NCBI GenBank assembly: GCA_963756575.1
Contig: CAVWOM010000011.1
Location: 186,001 to 250,000, forward strand
Length of the DNA stretch: 64,000 nucleotides
Direction of reading: 5' to 3'
Origin: Palsa-504 sp963756575
GTDB taxonomy: Bacteria; Actinomycetota; Actinomycetes; Streptosporangiales; Streptosporangiaceae
The position numbers and the translations under genes were made by a program. How positions within the stretch are numbered: the first letter of the stretch is position 1; each line of letters opens with the position of its first letter. The notes beneath the pieces were generated by a model. The model had not been told where the DNA came from. It was given only the letters and a program-made list of their open reading frames with translations, and made no database searches. Below are positions 44,044-53,426 of the stretch, piece by piece.

Positions 44044-44439
44044 TCACCGCCCGAGCCAGGCCCAGGCGACCCGCCCGCCGTCATCCCCGTCGATGCCCCA
44101 GTTCCCCGCCCCGGCGACCGCCGTCACCACATCGAACCCGTGCGGCCGTCCGTCGTCGCGCCCCCCGCCACGCCACGGCCCTCCGGCGTCCTCCACCTCG
44201 ATCCGGAGCCGATCCCGGCCGACCTCGGCCCGGAGGGTGACTGCACCGCCGTCCGCGGAAGCACTGTGCAGGACCGCGTTGGTGACGAACTCCGACCCGA
44301 TCAGAACCGCCTCGTCGACCCGCGGCCAGCCCTCCAGCCACCCGGCCAGCGCCGCCCGCGCCACCCTGACCTGCCCGGGCTCGGCCGGATAGGTCCCGGT
44401 ATGACGGCGCGTCCCCGCCGTCGTGGCTGTCGTGGTCAC
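44044..44439 (-). CDS. RsbW-like anti-sigma/ATP-binding protein
   Basis: 131 residues of HATPase_c_2 fold: ARAALAGWLEGWPRVDEAVL, GSEFVTNAVLHSAS (N-box), LRIEVEDAGGPW (G1-like), GFDVVTAVAGAGNWGI. These serine-kinase-like proteins regulate sigma factors or their antagonists. Divergent from the XRE gene. Confidence 0.87.
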   Translation of the reverse strand: MTTTATTAGTRRHTGTYPAEPGQVRVARAALAGWLEGWPRVDEAVLIGSEFVTNAVLHSASADGGAVTLRAEVGRDRLRIEVEDAGGPWRGGGRDDGRPHGFDVVTAVAGAGNWGIDGDDGGRVAWAWLGR

Positions 44440-44571
44440 TGTCCGTCTCCCTCATGTCCGGATTTATGTTTCACAGCCTGTCGCGCGAGGGCTACCGTTG
44501 GGAACGGAAACGACCCGCGTGCCCAGTGATCGCCGGCCCGGGCCCCTCCTCCCCGAGAGGATGCCGAACAA

Positions 44572-45402
44572 ATGCCGAACGACGCCGACCGAGCCGGAAC
44601 ACCCGCAGGCGTATTCGGTGCCGAGCTGCGCTTCTACCGCACCCGGGCCAACCTGTCCCAGAAGGACCTGGCCGCCCTGGTCCACGTCTCCAACGACGTC
44701 ATCAGCAAGATCGAGACGGGGGAGCGGCCTCCCGCTGAGGACTTCCCGCCCCGCCTCGACGCGGTCCCCGAGCTGGACACCAGAGGCGCCCTGACCCGCC
44801 TGTGGGAGCACCTGAAGAAGGGCCAGAAGCAAAGACTGTACGGCTGGTTCCAGGAATGGGCCGACATCGAAGCCCAGGCCACGGTCCTGCGCTGGTACGA
44901 GCCCCTCGTCGTCCCGGGCCTGCTCCAGACCGAGGACTACGCCCGCGCCATCCTGTCCGCCCGCCCCGACGGCAACCTGTCCGACCTAGACGAGCAGGTC
45001 GCCGCCCGCCTAGCCCGCCAAAACATTTTGGACCGAACGAGTGCCCCCCAGCTCTGGTGCATCCTCGACGAAAACGTCCTGCACCGCGCCATCGGCGGTG
45101 CCAAGGTAATGCGCAGCCAGCTCTACCGCCTAGCCGAAGTAGCCGAACACCCCAGAACCACTATCCAGGTCATCCGTGCTGATGGAGCCCACGCCGGTCT
45201 GCTGGGCGGATTTATCATCGCCGACCTGGACAGCAAGCCCTCCGTGGCCTACCTAGAGACTGCGGCCGAAGGGCAAGTCACCGACAGCTCCTCAGCAGTA
45301 GGTCACGTAGCTCTTACGTTCGATAGACTCCGGGCAGGAGCCGAGTCGTGGGCGACCTCTCGCGACCTGATCAGGAAAGTAGCCGAGGAACGATGGACGT
45401 GA
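44572..45402 (+). CDS. XRE-family regulator with DUF5753
   Basis: 276 residues. HTH: FGAELRFYRTRANLSQKDLA, LVHVSNDVISKIETGERPP. The remainder is DUF5753 (EAQATVLRWYEPLVVPGLLQ, TEDYARAIL, QNILDRTSAPQLWCILDENV, HPRTTIQVIRADGAHAGLLG). Actinomycetes carry many such regulators paired with DUF397 proteins and RsbW-like ATPases, linked to development and antibiotic control. Stop overlaps the DUF397 start. ATGCCGAAC is tandemly repeated at the start. Confidence 0.93.
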   Translation: MPNDADRAGTPAGVFGAELRFYRTRANLSQKDLAALVHVSNDVISKIETGERPPAEDFPPRLDAVPELDTRGALTRLWEHLKKGQKQRLYGWFQEWADIEAQATVLRWYEPLVVPGLLQTEDYARAILSARPDGNLSDLDEQVAARLARQNILDRTSAPQLWCILDENVLHRAIGGAKVMRSQLYRLAEVAEHPRTTIQVIRADGAHAGLLGGFIIADLDSKPSVAYLETAAEGQVTDSSSAVGHVALTFDRLRAGAESWATSRDLIRKVAEERWT

Positions 45403-45581
45403 CCGGCATCGCGTGGCGCACGAGCAGTTACAGCGGCAGCAACGGCGGAGCCTGCATCGAGGTCGGCACCACCGGCCCAGCCATAGCCGTCCGCGACAGC
45501 AAGGACCAGAACGGTCCCCGTCTAGCCTTCGCCGCCAACACCTGGAAGACATTCACCGACCAGGTGAAGGCAGGCGCCTGA
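45393..45581 (+). CDS. DUF397 protein
   Basis: 62 residues: WRTSSYSGSNGGACIEVG, IAVRDSKDQNGPRLAF, WKTFTDQVKAGA. Standard DUF397 partner of the upstream XRE regulator, overlapping its last codons. Confidence 0.93.
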   Translation: MDVTGIAWRTSSYSGSNGGACIEVGTTGPAIAVRDSKDQNGPRLAFAANTWKTFTDQVKAGA

Positions 45582-45605
45582 CCTAACTGGCCTCGCCTCC
45601 GTCTG

Positions 45606-46604
45606 ATGGACGACCTAGCGCAGCTGAGCGAGCCGATATCAGAGCTGCTGGCCCGCTGGGGCGTCCCCGCCGGTGCGGCCGTGGCGCCGACCGAGCGCGG
45701 CACGAACAACCGCACCCTCCAGGTGACCGCCGGGGATCGCCACTGGTTCCTGCGGATCAGCCAGAACCTGACCCCGGCTCAGATCCAGGCCGAGCACCGG
45801 CTGCTGGCCCGGCTGGCCCAGGCCGGCCTGCCCTTCGCGGTACCCGCCCCCGTGCCGCTGCCGGACGGCAGCACCGTCGCCGCCACATCGGGCGGCCCGG
45901 CCACCCTGTGCGAGCGAATCCCCGGCGTCCGGCCCGACCTCAGCCAGGAGCCCGCGCTGGAGCGGTTCGGCCGGGCCGTGGCGGAACTGGACGACGCGCT
46001 GGCTGCCGTTCCGCCGCAAGACACCCCGTACGACTGGCAGGACGCCCCGCTGCCGCCGCCCCCCGATGTGGCCGCGCTGGCCCGGGACCTGACGGCGGCC
46101 GGGCTCGACGCCGCCCGCGCCGCCGTCCTGCGCGACGGCGCGGACCGGGCGGCGACGGCCTGGGAGGGGATAGCCGGGCGGCTGCCGAACCAGGTCGTGC
46201 ACGCCGACCTGGCTGTGTCCAACATGCTGGTCAGCCCGGACACCGGGGCCGTGACCGGGGTGCTGGATTTCGAAATGGCCGGCTACTGGATCCGGGCCAT
46301 GGAGCTGGCCGTGGCCCTGGCCCTGTCCGGGGCAGCGCACGGGCCGGGCTGGCCGCGCCGGGCGGCCGCCGTCGCCCGCGGCGGCGCCTGGGGTGACCGG
46401 CTGACCGGCGCCGAGCTGGCCGCCCTGCCCGACCTGATCGTGACCCGCGCCCTGGGCTCAATGCTGTGGCGCGCCGACCGATGGCGCCGCGGCCAGTCCA
46501 CCCTGCCCGAAGTCGCCAGCCGCCTAGACGTCCTGACCGGCATCCTGCACTGGCGCACGTCCGAGGGCAGCGAACTGACAGACATAGTGGCGGCCGCCCA
46601 GTAG
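45606..46604 (+). CDS. aminoglycoside/choline phosphotransferase-family kinase
   Basis: 332 residues. RTLQVTAGDRHWFLRIS (ATP lobe, Lys replaced by Arg), catalytic VVHADLAVSNMLV (Brenner motif), metal-binding TGVLDFEMAGYWIRAMELAV as in homoserine kinase-like (ThrB type II) members. Homoserine or a related amino alcohol is possible, unproven. Confidence 0.88.
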   Translation: MDDLAQLSEPISELLARWGVPAGAAVAPTERGTNNRTLQVTAGDRHWFLRISQNLTPAQIQAEHRLLARLAQAGLPFAVPAPVPLPDGSTVAATSGGPATLCERIPGVRPDLSQEPALERFGRAVAELDDALAAVPPQDTPYDWQDAPLPPPPDVAALARDLTAAGLDAARAAVLRDGADRAATAWEGIAGRLPNQVVHADLAVSNMLVSPDTGAVTGVLDFEMAGYWIRAMELAVALALSGAAHGPGWPRRAAAVARGGAWGDRLTGAELAALPDLIVTRALGSMLWRADRWRRGQSTLPEVASRLDVLTGILHWRTSEGSELTDIVAAAQ

Positions 46605-46633
46605 GCGACACACGTGGCCGAGACTGTACCGCC

Positions 46634-47867
46634 ATGTCTATTGACGGCAACGCGTTGCCGACCGCAAGTGCCTACCATGTCCATGTGGCCCTGCCGGAGC
46701 TGTCCCGCCGCGAGATCCTCCAGGCCGTGACGGAGTATGACCAGCTTGGCCGGGACGGGTTCCTCGAGAAGTACAACTTCGGCGCGGCCCGCTCGTACCT
46801 GCTGGTGATTGACGGCAAGCCCTACGATTCGAAGGCGATCGTGGGCGTAGCCCACGGCTTCCTTCCCGGCCAGAAACGGCTTGCCGCCGCTGACTTCAGC
46901 GGCGGCGAGGCGACCGTCGGGCGCCTGCTGAGACGTCTCGGCTTCCAGGTGACGTCAGGCGGCGTCTGTCCTGACGGTAGAAGAGCTGATCGAAGAGCTT
47001 TCCGCGTTGCGGCCGTACCGGTCACCGGATGGCCGCCAGGCGCTCTACCAGCCGCTCACCCTGCTGTGGGCCTTCGGCCGGGCCCACCAGGGTCTGGCGC
47101 GGATGACGCCATGGGGCGAGACGGAGACCGCGCTCGGCGAGTTCCTCGAACGCCACGGGGAAAAGCCACGGCCGTACTACCCAGTCACGGCGCTCTACCA
47201 CGCTGGCCTGTGGGATCTCGGCGGCCCGTGGCCGGTGCCACCCTCGCACGACCACGCGCCCCAGCGCTGGTTCACCACCAACCAGCCGGCGAGCGGCCTG
47301 CCCGCACCGGTCTACAACCTCGTCCGGTATTCAGGCGAGGCCCGCGTAGCAGCGATAGCGACGCTGGTCGGTAAGTACCTGCCGGAAGCTAACGAAACAG
47401 CGATTCTTGATGATGCCGGGCTGGCGGATCCTGACGTCGCCGACGACGAGACCCCGGCCGATGACGTGATCGTGGTCAAGAGTCCGCTGGAAGAGGAGTA
47501 CCGCCGCCTGTGCGGGATCGGAGCCGGTGCTAGCAGTCAAGGCACCAGGTTCGGCCAGCCGCGGACAACCGTGGACATCCTGCGCCTGGGGTCGGCCCGC
47601 CGTGCCGTACTGCTGCGCAGCAAAGGCCACTGCGAGAACCCGCACTGCACGGGTGAGGCCCAGGACACCACCGATGCCGGACGCCCGATCCTGGAAGTGG
47701 ACCACATCCAGGATCTCGCCCTGGGCGGCCCGGACCACCCCGAGCAGATGATCGCGCTGTGCCCCAACTGCCACGCGATCAAGACCCGCGGCCGCACCCG
47801 GGAGCAACTGCGCCAGGAACTGTTCACGGTAGCCAGGCAGCGGCACGAGACGATCCTGTCGCGATAA
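46634..47867 (+). pseudogene. ScoMcrA-like SBD-HNH type IV endonuclease, frameshifted
   Basis: Frame 1 from ATG 46634 encodes the ScoMcrA N-terminal head (LSRREILQAVTEYDQLGRDG, FLEKYNFGAARSYLLV, YDSKAIVGVAHGFLPGQ, GGEATVGRLLRRLGFQV). From about 46965 a second frame reads LTVEELIEELSALRPYRSPD, ALYQPLTLLWAFGRAHQG, YPVTALYHAGLWDL, the sulfur-binding domain pattern, and then a complete HNH domain (GHCENPHCTG, ILEVDHIQDLALGGPDHPEQ, IALCPNCHAIKTRGR). Such enzymes cut phosphorothioate-modified DNA. The break lies in the GGCGGCG run. No SRA domain is seen. Confidence 0.75.
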
Positions 47868-48035
47868 CCTCAACTTGTTGCCAAACGCGACAAGTCTGTC
47901 ATCTTGACCATTCTCGCCTGCGATCTGGTCTTCCAGAATGGCTGGCAGCCGCTGTCTCCCGAGAATGAGCGCGTCTTGCCCCAGTAAATGGACACCGCAG
48001 CTGGCCCACCCAGAAAGCAGGAGCCCCGTGCAGCG
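47868..48035. other. intergenic, no feature recognised
   Basis: Convergent 3' ends of the endonuclease and an RsbW-like gene flank 168 bases that are slightly more A/T-rich than the neighbours. No strong hairpin was seen. Confidence 0.5.
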
Positions 48036-48521
48036 TCAGCAGGAGGCGGCAGGACGGCCACCTGTATCACCCGCCGAGTACTGGAACCACGTCACGCACC
48101 CGTCTTCGCGCAACTGAAATCCCCAGTGGTCGGACATCGCGGCGACCAGCCGCAGCCCGCGACCGCCCTCGTCCTGCAGATCACCTGTCTCACGCAGCTC
48201 CGGCACGGTCTCGCCGCCAGCGTCAGCGACCTCGACTTTGACTCTGTTCGTGGAGCCGGACACGGTGACGCCGATGATGCCTTCCGGGCCCGCCGACTCG
48301 CTGTACCGCACGCTGTTAGTGACCAGCTCGCTGACCAACTGCACTGCTACGTCCGCCCACGGATGCCCGTCGAGTACACGGCCGGTAAAGTCCCGGGCGG
48401 TACGGACATGCTCGGCCAGCCCCGGAAATACGATGCAGGCTTCGAACCAGTCACCGTTGCGGGTCACCCCGTCCAGCTCGACGGGCCCGCCCGCGATCGC
48501 GCCAGCGCTACGGCCGGTCAT
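48036..48521 (-). CDS. RsbW-like ATP-binding protein
   Basis: 161 residues: HVRTARDFTGRVLDGHPWAD, VAVQLVSELVTNSVRYSES (N-box), VKVEVADAGGETVPELRETG, DEGGRGLRLVAAMSDHWGFQ (G2 box). Same family as the 44.0 kb gene. ATG 48521 starts the normal N-terminus. Second RsbW-like/XRE cluster of the window. Confidence 0.87.
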   Translation of the reverse strand: MTGRSAGAIAGGPVELDGVTRNGDWFEACIVFPGLAEHVRTARDFTGRVLDGHPWADVAVQLVSELVTNSVRYSESAGPEGIIGVTVSGSTNRVKVEVADAGGETVPELRETGDLQDEGGRGLRLVAAMSDHWGFQLREDGCVTWFQYSAGDTGGRPAASC

Positions 48522-48609
48522 GCCCGGCCACCAGGCGGGCGCAGCGAGCGGGAGGAATGAGGGTGAGGGAAAGGATGGAATGAGTAAGAGGCTGCCGCCG
48601 CACGCATCA

Positions 48610-48888
48610 TCACCGGGCACCCCCGGTTTTCCTCGCGTCGTGCCGGTCGACCGCGGTCAGGAACCCGCGAAGCACGACGTCGAATTCTTTGAAGGGGAAG
48701 TCCGGCCACAGCGAGCTGACCATCTCTCCGTAATTTCCCTGCGGGTGCCGCTGCCGCCAGCCCGCGACAGCTATACGGATCCGTTTCCGCAGCTCGGGTG
48801 TGTCCTTTTCCCAGCCAAACGGCTGCAAGGCCTGATCATCCGACCTCGCGTCAGGTTCTGCCGCTCGTTCTATGGCGGAGGCCTCCAA
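48610..48888 (-). CDS. small hypothetical protein next to a divergent XRE gene
   Basis: About 92 residues from TTG 48888; the frame is open to ATG 49017 but that would overlap the divergent operator and gene. Contains ELRKRIRIAVAGWRQRHPQG, NYGEMVSSLWPDFPFKEFDV, VLRGFLTAVDRHDAR. No family recognised. Operator copies lie at its start, so it is probably co-regulated by the XRE protein. Confidence 0.5.
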   Translation of the reverse strand: MEASAIERAAEPDARSDDQALQPFGWEKDTPELRKRIRIAVAGWRQRHPQGNYGEMVSSLWPDFPFKEFDVVLRGFLTAVDRHDARKTGGAR

Positions 48889-49025
48889 TTCGCGTATGCC
48901 AATTCGCGTATATCGGCAGTCAACCGGGTACGTGGCGTAGCCTGAAAGTGTGGACCCGTGGCCTTCGGGCAGGCAGTTCCACAGGTCTACAGGTCCACAC
49001 CCCCGCGCGATTGGCATATGCGAAT
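48886..49025. promoter_or_regulatory. paired XRE operators in divergent promoter region
   Basis: ATTCGCGTATGCCAAT at 48888-48903 and its inverted near-copy ATTGGCATATGCGAAT at 49010-49025; the second is almost a perfect palindrome around GCATATGC. A direct repeat CAATTCGCGTAT also occurs at 48886 and 48900. The right copy covers the XRE start codons, fitting autorepression. Confidence 0.65.
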
Positions 49026-50167
49026 GGCGGACTTTCCGGGCACAGTCCGGCGGTTTATGCAGGACAGTGGGTTTTCCCTGCGTGGGCTCGCCCGCGAGCT
49101 GAACTACGATCCGAGCTACCTGTCGAAGGTCCTCAACGGCAGGAAGCCATGCACCCCGTCCATCGCCGCACGCCTCGATGGCATTCTGGGTGCCGGAGGT
49201 GAAATCGTGGACGCAGCAGCACCCCCGCCTGGCCCCGACGGTCGGCCGCTCGGCTCTGCAGGGTCACTTAACGGACCGGTCGCCCCCGAGCTCGTCGACT
49301 ACTTCCGCGACCAGCTCGCCGGGCACTACAAGGCGGACATGTTCCTCGGCCCCCGAAACCTGATCCCCACCGTCCAGACCCAGACAGAGTTGATCGTCGC
49401 CCTACTCAAGAACGCCGAGACCGCGGTGCGCCGCGACCTGCTCAGCGTCGGCGCCACGTACACCGCGCTGCTCGGCTGGCTCTATCAGGACGCCGGGGAC
49501 CTCAAGGCGTCCGGTGGCGGGACCTGACCCTCGGCCTGGCGCACCGTTCCACGGACGCCCAGCTGATCAGCTACGCGCTGACCAACAAGGCGATGATGGC
49601 CGTTGACCTCGGCGACGGCAGCGCCGTCGTCGACTTCGCCCAGGCCGCCCTTACCGACGAGCCCCAACTATGCCCGAAGGTGCGGGTCCTGGCCCTGCAG
49701 CACCAGGCGCACGGCCACGCGATGCTCGCTGACCGGAGGCAAGCCGACCGGCTGCTCGACACCGCCGAGATGCTCACCGGCCTGGTAGACGACGAGTACC
49801 CGTGGGGAAACGCTTGCCGCCGCACCCCAGCTACGTCAACGTCCAGCGGGCGACCTGCTACGGCCGGACAGGCAGACGGGAAGACACCGCCGACGCCGCC
49901 GCGCTGTGGGACGAGATCATGGGCGGGATGCCCGGCTCGCTGCGCCGCGACAACGCCGTGTTCCGCACCCGGCAGGCTGCAGCGCTGGCCGCCATCCCCG
50001 ACCCCGAACGGGTCACGGCCATCGCCGCCGATGCGGCCGGCCTGGTCCAGGTAACCGGTTCGGCGCGGCTGCACAAGGAACTGATGGCGCTTCCTCGCCA
50101 GGCCGCCGCCTGGCGGAACACGCCCCATGGTCGGCAGCTCCGCGCGATCGTCGGCAGCGTCGCCTGA
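49018..50167 (+). pseudogene. XRE regulator with TPR-like C-terminus, two frameshifts
   Basis: Frame 1 (49018-49527): FMQDSGFSLRGLARELNYDP, SYLSKVLNGRKPCTPSIAAR, then YTALLGWLYQDAGDL. Frame 2 resumes near 49512 (WRDLTLGLAHRSTDAQLISY, ALTNKAMMAVDLGDGSAVVD) and frame 3 near 49805 (YVNVQRATCYGRTGRREDTA, GSLRRDNAVFRTRQAAALAA) to a stop at 50167. Both shifts fit single-base losses. Joined, it is a ~383-residue helical-repeat XRE protein of a common actinomycete type. Confidence 0.7.
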
Positions 50168-50187
50168 CCGCCCAAGGAAGGTGCCCG

Positions 50188-50514
50188 ATGTCCGAACCTG
50201 TGCCGCTGACCGACGACCAGATCGCAGACGGCCTGGCTGTGCTCGACGGGTGGGCCCGTACCGGGGACGCGATCGCCAGGACGTTCAGTCACACGTACCA
50301 CGAGTGCCTGCACCTAGCGATGTACGTCGGGGCGAAGGCACGCGAGTTCGGCCACCACCCCGACATCGACATCCGGTGGCAGCAGATCCGTTTCATACTC
50401 ACCACCCACGACGCCGGGGACAAGATCACCGCCCGGGACCTGGAGATGGCCACATACATCGATGCGATCGCCGCCGGGCACGGTGCCAAGCCGGTGCCCC
50501 TGGAGACCAGCTGA
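50188..50514 (+). CDS. phhB: 4a-hydroxytetrahydrobiopterin dehydratase
   Basis: 108 residues: PLTDDQIADGLAVLDGWART, FSHTYHECLHLAMYVGAKAR, EFGHHPDIDIRWQQIRFILT, THDAGDKITARDLEMA. The HHPDI-x(n)-V/R-x-L-x-TH pattern holds the active-site histidines of pterin-4a-carbinolamine dehydratase. Follows AAGGAAGG. Intact, unlike its upstream neighbour. Confidence 0.9.
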   Translation: MSEPVPLTDDQIADGLAVLDGWARTGDAIARTFSHTYHECLHLAMYVGAKAREFGHHPDIDIRWQQIRFILTTHDAGDKITARDLEMATYIDAIAAGHGAKPVPLETS

Positions 50515-50883
50515 CCCACTGATCGTCGGCACGAGCCTGATACGACAATCAGGTTTGCAAAGGAACCATGTGAAATTGACGCGCGCTGGGCTCAACCTGT
50601 GACTTTCCACAGCTCTGCTTGGAGCAACGACTAAACGGCCAGGAATGCAGCACGCGATTACTGTCGTCTACTGGACGATGGTCTAGCAAGAGCAGGTCGA
50701 CCAGAAGTTAGCCTATCCGACCTGGCTGTACCCAACCTGTGGACAGCTAGATAGGTGTAAACCGTGACCAACGACTGCGTTGAGTCACCGACCTCAGTCA
50801 CAGTCGACTTCTACGTCTAGTCGTCAGGCGCCGAGCTGCGGTACCAGTTGCGCAACAGATCAGCTACTGCGAAGATCGCCGGT
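50515..50883. other. A/T-richer non-coding leader of the defence-type island
   Basis: 369 bases with no recognisable gene and clearly more A/T than the flanks to the left. Includes short A/T stretches such as CATGTGAAATTGACG and GTAAACCGTGACC that could hold the promoter of the following operon. Probable left border of transferred DNA. No att-like repeat was identified. Confidence 0.5.
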
Positions 50884-51177
50884 GTGCCGCCGAGATTGTC
50901 GTACATCCCCTATAGCGTTACCGACATGTTGGCGCTCTCCGAAAACCAGGGCCCTTGCAGCCGTGAAATATATTTTGCCGAAGCGCGGCATGGCCTCTTG
51001 TGGCTGGTAGCAGGCACGAAAGAGGAGGCGGTAGCCTGTCGCGCCGCGATTATTTGGTCTGCGATGACCCGACTGAAAGTAGGCCAGCGGCGGACCAGTC
51101 TCTACTCGATCGGTCACGTTGTCGCCGACGCTAAGGGCGATACGGCAATCGTTATCGAAAAGAAACGGATAGTCTGA
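50884..51177 (+). CDS. small hypothetical protein, first gene of the methyltransferase operon
   Basis: About 97 residues from GTG 50884 (TTG 50848 and ATG 50936 are alternatives). Includes MLALSENQGPCSREIYFAEA, RHGLLWLVAGTKEEAVACRA, YSIGHVVADAKGDTAIVIEK. No family recognised. Its stop overlaps the methyltransferase ATG by one base (TGATG), tying it to the system; a control or accessory role is an inference. Confidence 0.55.
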   Translation: MPPRLSYIPYSVTDMLALSENQGPCSREIYFAEARHGLLWLVAGTKEEAVACRAAIIWSAMTRLKVGQRRTSLYSIGHVVADAKGDTAIVIEKKRIV

Positions 51178-52335
51178 TGCCGCCAGCTACGCAGCGCTAT
51201 GCTACTGTTTCTCTTTTCGCTGGCTGTGGAGGGATGGACCTGGTGCCGAGCAATCCGGCGCGCGAAGGTGGTCTGGGCGATCGACAATGAGCATTGGGCC
51301 GTCGAGACGTATCGGCGCAACCTTGGCCGGCACATTGTCGAAGCCGATATCACGGAAACGCCAGTGCCCGAGGTGCCGTGCGACATCCTTCTGGCAGGTC
51401 CTCCATGCCAGGATTATTCCACTCTGTGGAATCACGATGGTCTTAAGACGGCCCGCGGCAACTTGTTCCGCCAGGTAGCCCGTTATCTAGATGTGCTGCG
51501 CCCGGCTGGGTTCGTACTGGAGAACGTGGCCGGCCTTCTGTCGGCAAACCGAGGGGCAGCCTGGACTCTCGTCCGGCACGCATTGCGTGCCCCGACGAGC
51601 TTTGCTGGCGGGCAGCAGGGTGGTTCCTCCGTCCGTTACGACCTTAGTGCGCAGGTCATCGACATGGCCGATCTCGGAGTTCCCCAACGCAGGGAGCGGT
51701 TGATCGTAGTTGGCGTGCGAAGGGATCTCGGCGTACGCCCGCCTGTTATCCCCACCCCGTTCGCTGGGTCTCCGGTCACCGTCCGTGAAGCTCTAGACGT
51801 TAATCCACTCCCACCAGACGCACCCAACCACGAGGTGGGGCTTGATAGCCCAGACGTCGTCGAACGACTCAAACTGATTCCGCCCGGTAGCAACTATGAA
51901 GTCATCCCATATGGGCATCCGCTCGCAGTACGTGGTTTGATAAGCCATGTGTACCGTCGGTTGGACCCTGACAAGCCCTCCTACACGATGATCGCGGGTG
52001 GTGGTGGTGGAACTCATGGCTATCACCACACCGAACCTCGACGCCTGAGTAACCGGGAGAAGGCTCGCCTGCAAGGATTTCCGGACGCCTTTGTATTCGA
52101 GCATGGCTGCGGACCTGGGAAGCGAGAAGCCAGATCCATGTACCCGCGGGTGCGCCGCCAGATCGGAAACGCAGTTCCTCCGCCTGCGGCCGAGCTCATA
52201 GTCGCCGCGCTCGCTGACGTGCTTGCGCAGGCCGGCGTCCGGCCACGTACAGCAAAGGAACTTGCCGCAGCTCAGCGCAGTCAGGTGCATCTGGCTGAGC
52301 GGATGTCCTCGCAGAGAAAGGCGGCTGGCGAGTGA
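51177..52335 (+). pseudogene. DNA (cytosine-5) methyltransferase, frameshifted after motif I
   Basis: ATG 51177 reads PATQRYATVSLFAGCGGMDL, the SAM-binding motif I, then leaves frame. A third frame reads VVWAIDNEHWAVETYRRNLG, catalytic PPCQDYS (motif IV), FVLENVAGLL (VI), LGVPQRRERLIVVG (VIII), RRLSNREKARLQGFPDAFVF (IX) and RQIGNAVPPPAAELI (X). The short piece between reads GAEQSGAR in the remaining frame, so two single-base losses near 51240 and 51262 explain the break. About 385 codons when joined. All motifs of a 5mC enzyme are present; the target sequence is unknown. Confidence 0.85.
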
Positions 52336-53382
52336 TTGGCCCCGAGCCGACATTAAACCGTGGTCCTGACGAATTGCCCGTGGTGGCCGCGCTTGCGTGC
52401 GCTATCTGTGTTCAGCGCAGACCAGGCCGGAGCGTACCGCGAACATTTTGCTGCACTGGCCGTCGCTCTTGGCGATGATGTTAAGACCAAGCTTGGAGCG
52501 TTTCTGACCAGCTGGGCGGAATCGGGGCAGCCAGGCACGGTTGTGCTCACAGGAAACGCTGGGACCGGCAAGACCGCTGCCGCTGAGGCTTATTGCCGGG
52601 CTCTCGGTGTGCCGCTACCTGCCTACGATGCCTTGGTGGAGGTCGGCCCGGCCCGGCGCGTCCTGAAGGATCTGTCTGGCCTGCCGGATCCCGCATCGCG
52701 CGCCCGAGAGCTTCAGCATGCACTTAGTGTCCATGGTGCCCAAACCCTAGTCTGCGCGAATGAAGGTGTGCTACGAGATGCTCTCGCCGACCTTCAGCTG
52801 CACGCCACGACCGAAACCCTTGAGGCGGCACTGCGTCATGGTGCTGCCCAGGACAGCGCCCTGACGGTGATAAACGTTAACCGGCAACGGCCGACCGGTC
52901 AGCAGCTGTGGGATCAGTTGCTTGACTATGTGACCCGAGCACAGTTGTGGACCGGTTGCACGGACTGCCCATACGACGTTGGTGGCTGCCCGATGCGCAG
53001 CAACGCCGAGCAGTTGCGTCGCCCAGATGTTCGTGAACAGCTGCGCACCCTGTTCCGGCTCGGCGCCGGCGAAGCTGTCCCGACACTTCGGGAAGTACTA
53101 GCGATCCTTTCCTGGGCCGTCGTAGGGCGGGAGTCCTGTAGCCGCGTTAAGGAACGCTATCGAGACCTCGAGCAAGCGGCGTTCACTGCTACGGATGGCT
53201 ATTTCACCAGGGTCGTAGGTGGCGGGATGAGTGGTGACGCTGCCGAACGTTCGCCACTGATGGCTGGCCTGCGGTCGTGTGGTCTCGGTGACGTCAGCGA
53301 TCTCCAGGTAGATGACTGGCTACGCGATGCTAACGGCGCTCCCAGTTCGGTCCGAGTAATAGCCGGCGTGGGCTTCCTCCGG
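52332..53382 (+). pseudogene. AAA-type ATPase with Cys cluster (DptF-like), 5' part, interrupted by IS3 element
   Basis: GTG 52332 overlaps the methyltransferase stop (GTGA); the main frame runs from about 52400. Walker A is TVVLTGNAGTGKTAAAEAYC; a strand/loop TLVCANEGVLRDALADL and VINVNRQRPTGQQLWDQLL follow, then a zinc-like cluster CTDCPYDVGGCP with MRSNAEQLRR and REVLAILSWAVVGRESC. The order of P-loop, N-E-G loop and C-x2-C-x6-C cluster resembles DptF, by memory of the family only. The frame ends inside the IS element at about 53383. Confidence 0.65.
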
Positions 53383-53426
53383 TTTGACGGACATTCACCA
53401 TCAGGGGTTACACCCCGGACGGAAGG

